Below, one piece after another: positions 62,186 through 64,000 of a DNA stretch of 64,000 nucleotides. Position 1 is the stretch's first letter, and the number at the start of each line of letters is the position of its first letter. Under the pieces are notes generated by a model, which ran no database searches, was not told where the DNA came from, and saw only the letters and a program-made list of their open reading frames with translations. This DNA is from Bin5 sp965208965 (GTDB taxonomy: Bacteria; Chloroflexota; Anaerolineae; Caldilineales; Caldilineaceae): assembly GCA_965208965.1 (NCBI GenBank), contig OZ242384.1, positions 4,464,001-4,528,000 of the forward strand, in the 5' to 3' direction. The position numbers and the translations under genes are program-made.

Positions 62186-62920
62186 TTACCCGATCTCCAC
62201 ATAGATTCGCTTGTTGATCGCGCCCTTGCTGCGGTAGTCGACTACGCGCATGACGCCGACTTCTCTGGTGTTGGCGGCATGGGTCCCACCGTCGGCCTGG
62301 AGGTCCAGGCCTTCCAACTCTACAATTCGCACTTCTTTTATCTGCTTGGGCAACAGATTGATCTTGGTGCGAATGAGGTCGGGAATCCGGAAGGCCTCCT
62401 CGCGGGGCAGCGTCTTTGTGGTAACAGCGCGGGCGGCCTCGATCTCTGCGTTGCACTTTTTCTCTATTGCCGCGACCAGGTCAGCGCTCATGGCCTCGAA
62501 TTCGAAGTCCATGCGGCCGCTCCCCGGCTTCATGTCGCCGCCTGTCACGGAGGCGCCGTAGTCGCGCCAAACGACGCCGCAGAGAATGTGCATGGCGGTG
62601 TGCGTTCGCATGAGCAGGTAGCGCCGCTCCCAATCCAACAGGCCCTGTACCTGTCTTCCCGGCGCAATCGGAATCGACTCCCCCTTTTTGCCTTCAAGGG
62701 TATGCCAGATCCGGCCCCCGTCGCGTCTGACTTTGCTGACCGCCAGCTTGCGGTACTCGATTGTCAGCCAGCCGGTGTCGTTGGGTTGACCGCCGCCGCC
62801 CGGATAGAAGGCTGTGCGGTTCAGTGCGACGCGCAGCTGGCCATCCTTCTTGTCGACTGTGGTGATCGCGGCGTCGAATTCCCGAAGATAGGCATCATCG
62901 TAGAACAGTTCGGTCGTCAT
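62186..62920 (-). CDS. alaX: Alanyl-tRNA editing protein (AlaX type)
   Basis: A 244-residue stand-alone editing domain that hydrolyses Ser- or Gly-tRNA-Ala. The N-terminal part resembles the AlaRS second additional domain (FYPGGGGQPNDTG); the zinc site includes HTAMH near 104, and the second ligand pair, normally Cys-x-x-x-His in CGGTH, reads DGGTH, so Asp replaces Cys. It is the first gene after the T-box leader and precedes ileS, an unusual pairing because the T-box senses tRNA-Ile. Family call is strong; activity with Asp as ligand is uncertain. Confidence 0.9.
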   Translation of the reverse strand: MTTELFYDDAYLREFDAAITTVDKKDGQLRVALNRTAFYPGGGGQPNDTGWLTIEYRKLAVSKVRRDGGRIWHTLEGKKGESIPIAPGRQVQGLLDWERRYLLMRTHTAMHILCGVVWRDYGASVTGGDMKPGSGRMDFEFEAMSADLVAAIEKKCNAEIEAARAVTTKTLPREEAFRIPDLIRTKINLLPKQIKEVRIVELEGLDLQADGGTHAANTREVGVMRVVDYRSKGAINKRIYVEIG

Positions 62921-63275
62921 CCGTTCCTCGCTCGTCTTCCCCTGCAGCCCAGGGTCCTCCTATTGCAAAACAAAAAAGCCCGTCCCAACTCAGGGACGGG
63001 CTGAATAGTCCGCGGTACCACCCTGCTTCCCGGAAATGCAACCGGGCCGCTCTTTCGCCAGTAGACGCTGCTGCATCCTGTCTGGCCGTGAGTGTAACGG
63101 TTCACGAGACCGGCGGCGCCTACTGGGCGTACTTTCGCCTTTTCGGGGCGCGGCTCCAGAGTGATATTCACTGTCGCAGTGGCCGGCCCGGCTCCCACCT
63201 ACCCGGACTCGCTGATGACTTGCCGACAGCTACTCGTCTCCTTCAACGCCGTTTCTACTCTCAGTTGACCAAAAC
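62921..63275 (-). promoter_or_regulatory. T-box riboswitch leader, probably sensing tRNA-Ile
   Basis: Minus-strand leader of alaX-ileS. The antiterminator T-box AGGGTGGTACCGCGG is at 63010-63024; its UGGU matches an A73-CCA tRNA end. The terminator stem AGCCCGTCCC / GGGACGGGCT (62977-62986, 62993-63002) is followed by TTTTTGTTTT. The Stem I region contains AGCGAGTCCGGGTAGGTGG (distal part) and the specifier loop TGAATATCAC; ATC at 63163-63165, followed by the usual A, reads Ile. Uncharged tRNA-Ile would favour the antiterminator and so raise alaX and ileS expression. Confidence 0.9.
62967..63002 (-). terminator. Rho-independent terminator of the T-box leader
   Basis: 10-base stem, 6-base loop, then T-rich tail on the minus strand; competes with the antiterminator that contains the T-box sequence. 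Confidence 0.9.
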
Positions 63276-63281
63276 GCCGCA

Positions 63282-63310
63282 ATTGTAACCCCGCGGGGCC
63301 TGTTTGTCAA
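63282..63310 (-). promoter_or_regulatory. Sigma-70 promoter of the T-box leader
   Basis: Minus strand: TTGACA (63305-63310), 17-base spacer, TACAAT (63282-63287). Transcription from about 63275 gives a leader of about 355 bases before alaX. The -35 lies about 18 bases past the stop of the CBS-protein gene. Confidence 0.75.
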
Positions 63311-63327
63311 TCCGGACAGGTCGCCGA

Positions 63328-64000
63328 TCAAACGTCTTCCTCTTCCAAATCGGCCGTGTCCGGGTCAGCTTCCGGCAGTTCAACCAGGACGGAATCCACG
63401 GCCCGCCCTGCCACCTGCTCGACGACGTAGCGAACGCCGTTCAACTCCACGACATCCCCTACCGCAGGGATACGCCCCAGGTGCGACATGATCAGGCCGC
63501 CGACGGTATCCACCTCTTCATCATCGTAATCGATGCCAAAGTGCTGGTTCAGCTCGTCCAGCAGTAGAGAGCCGTCCACACGCAGGCGCCTCTCGCTCAG
63601 CATCTCAAAAGGCGCGCGTTCGGCGTCAAATTCGTCCTGAATTTCGCCGACTACTTCCTCCATCAGGTCCTCGAAAGTAACAATTCCGGCTGTACCGCCG
63701 AACTCGTCGATAACAACCGCCAGCGCGCCTTTCTCCGCCCGAAAGCGTCCGAGCATCTGATCCAAGGAGAGCGTTTCAGGTACGACGATCACCGGCCGGT
63801 TCTCCGCCATCTTGCGCAGGTCGAGCGGCCCGACGTTGGAGCCCCTCTGGAGGTGGCGGGCCAGGTCCTTGACATGGAAAAAGCCGCGGATCTTGTCCAG
63901 GTCACCATCAAAGATGGGGTAGCGCGAGTGGTTGGATTCACAGACGAGCTGCGTTACGGCGCGGTCGCTTGCGTCGACGGAAATGCCTTCGATGCGCGTG
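63328..64000 (-). CDS. CorC/CNNM-type CBS-domain transporter, C-terminal part
   Basis: The gene runs off the right edge; the last 224 residues are visible. The paired CBS domains contain HSRYPIFDGDLDKIRGFFHV and VVIDEFGGTAGIVTFEDLME, followed by the CorC_HlyC domain (DELNQHFGIDYDDEEVDTVG, IPAVGDVVELNGVRY) and an acidic tail. By family the missing N-terminal part is a DUF21 membrane domain, and the protein is a magnesium/cobalt efflux or hemolysin-III-like transporter. It lies upstream of the T-box promoter and is probably a separate unit. Confidence 0.9.
   Translation of the reverse strand, partial: TRIEGISVDASDRAVTQLVCESNHSRYPIFDGDLDKIRGFFHVKDLARHLQRGSNVGPLDLRKMAENRPVIVVPETLSLDQMLGRFRAEKGALAVVIDEFGGTAGIVTFEDLMEEVVGEIQDEFDAERAPFEMLSERRLRVDGSLLLDELNQHFGIDYDDEEVDTVGGLIMSHLGRIPAVGDVVELNGVRYVVEQVAGRAVDSVLVELPEADPDTADLEEEDV

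Noticed and set aside
63163..63166. Tyr (TAT) specifier for the T-box
   Set aside because: TAT would be followed by C, not the conserved purine, and the operon encodes ileS; ATC fits better.
1..64000. tRNA, rRNA or complete CRISPR-cas loci
   Set aside because: None recognised on either strand by eye; only the two repeat relics are present.

Overview
The window is one contiguous piece of a bacterial chromosome with mid-to-high GC. Gene content points to Chloroflexota, perhaps a Caldilinea/Anaerolinea-like lineage. The grounds are the CcdA/TlpA/glutaredoxin/DUF2085 block, the YfhO- and GT39-like surface polymer proteins with extra beta domains, a T-box-controlled type 2 IleRS, separate SecD and SecF, and several families (MaoC, SDR, sulfatase, sugar ABC, Gfo/Idh/MocA with ThuA) common in heterotrophic members. 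This is inference from families; no rRNA or tRNA gene was seen that would fix the taxonomy.

Layout. 1-1.9 kb: redox export genes (CcdA end, TlpA lipoprotein, small glutaredoxin, DUF2085), plus strand. 1.9-12.1 kb, minus strand: a tightly overlapping block with an ADP-ribosylglycohydrolase-like protein, a Dam-type methylase, a large type III-like Mod, an MNT/HEPN pair and a type III-like Res helicase-nuclease. The methylase-to-Res part has its own good sigma-70 promoter. Several of its catalytic motifs look altered. 12.2-14 kb: a frameshifted leucine-rich-repeat lipoprotein and a Nudix hydrolase. 14-22.4 kb: dienelactone hydrolase, a small DUF6295-like protein, RtcB, Gfo/Idh/MocA plus ThuA, a cytochrome P450, and two gene-poor stretches holding CRISPR-like relics, dispersed repeats and a very small well-signalled transcription unit. 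22.4-29.4 kb: housekeeping row secD, secF, D-Ala-D-Ala carboxypeptidase, rluB-like, cmk, E1 alpha dehydrogenase. 29.4-36.9 kb: two very large membrane proteins of the YfhO/GT39/DUF2142 type. 36.9-43.3 kb: aminotransferase divergent from a sugar ABC importer (two permeases and a Tat lipoprotein binding protein), then a Cys-type sulfatase. 43.3-53.7 kb, minus strand: 3-hydroxyacyl-CoA dehydrogenase, aminotransferase, a complete Liv-type importer and a second binding-protein paralogue. The two binding proteins are separated by 1.2 kb holding an IS3 remnant and a lone CRISPR-like repeat. 53.8-57.0 kb: three SDR dehydrogenases and a MaoC hydratase. 57.0-64 kb: a sugar-binding lipoprotein, gcvH, ileS and an AlaX editing protein behind a tRNA-Ile-type T-box, and the end of a CorC/CNNM-type CBS protein.

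Points most worth a second look: (1) a minus-strand unit at 21.2-21.4 kb with near-consensus promoter, an 11-base anti-SD match, a 19-codon ORF (MDNCSSSTGPVASSLEIAL), a long hairpin and a terminator; (2) a HepT-like toxin lacking its catalytic RX4-6H segment, in an operon whose Mod has Val in place of Gly in motif I; (3) two homologous leader-plus-repeat CRISPR I-E relics 37 kb apart with no cas genes; (4) an IleRS2 with GXHH in place of HXGH, co-regulated with AlaX by a tRNA-Ile T-box; (5) a dispersed palindromic intergenic repeat.
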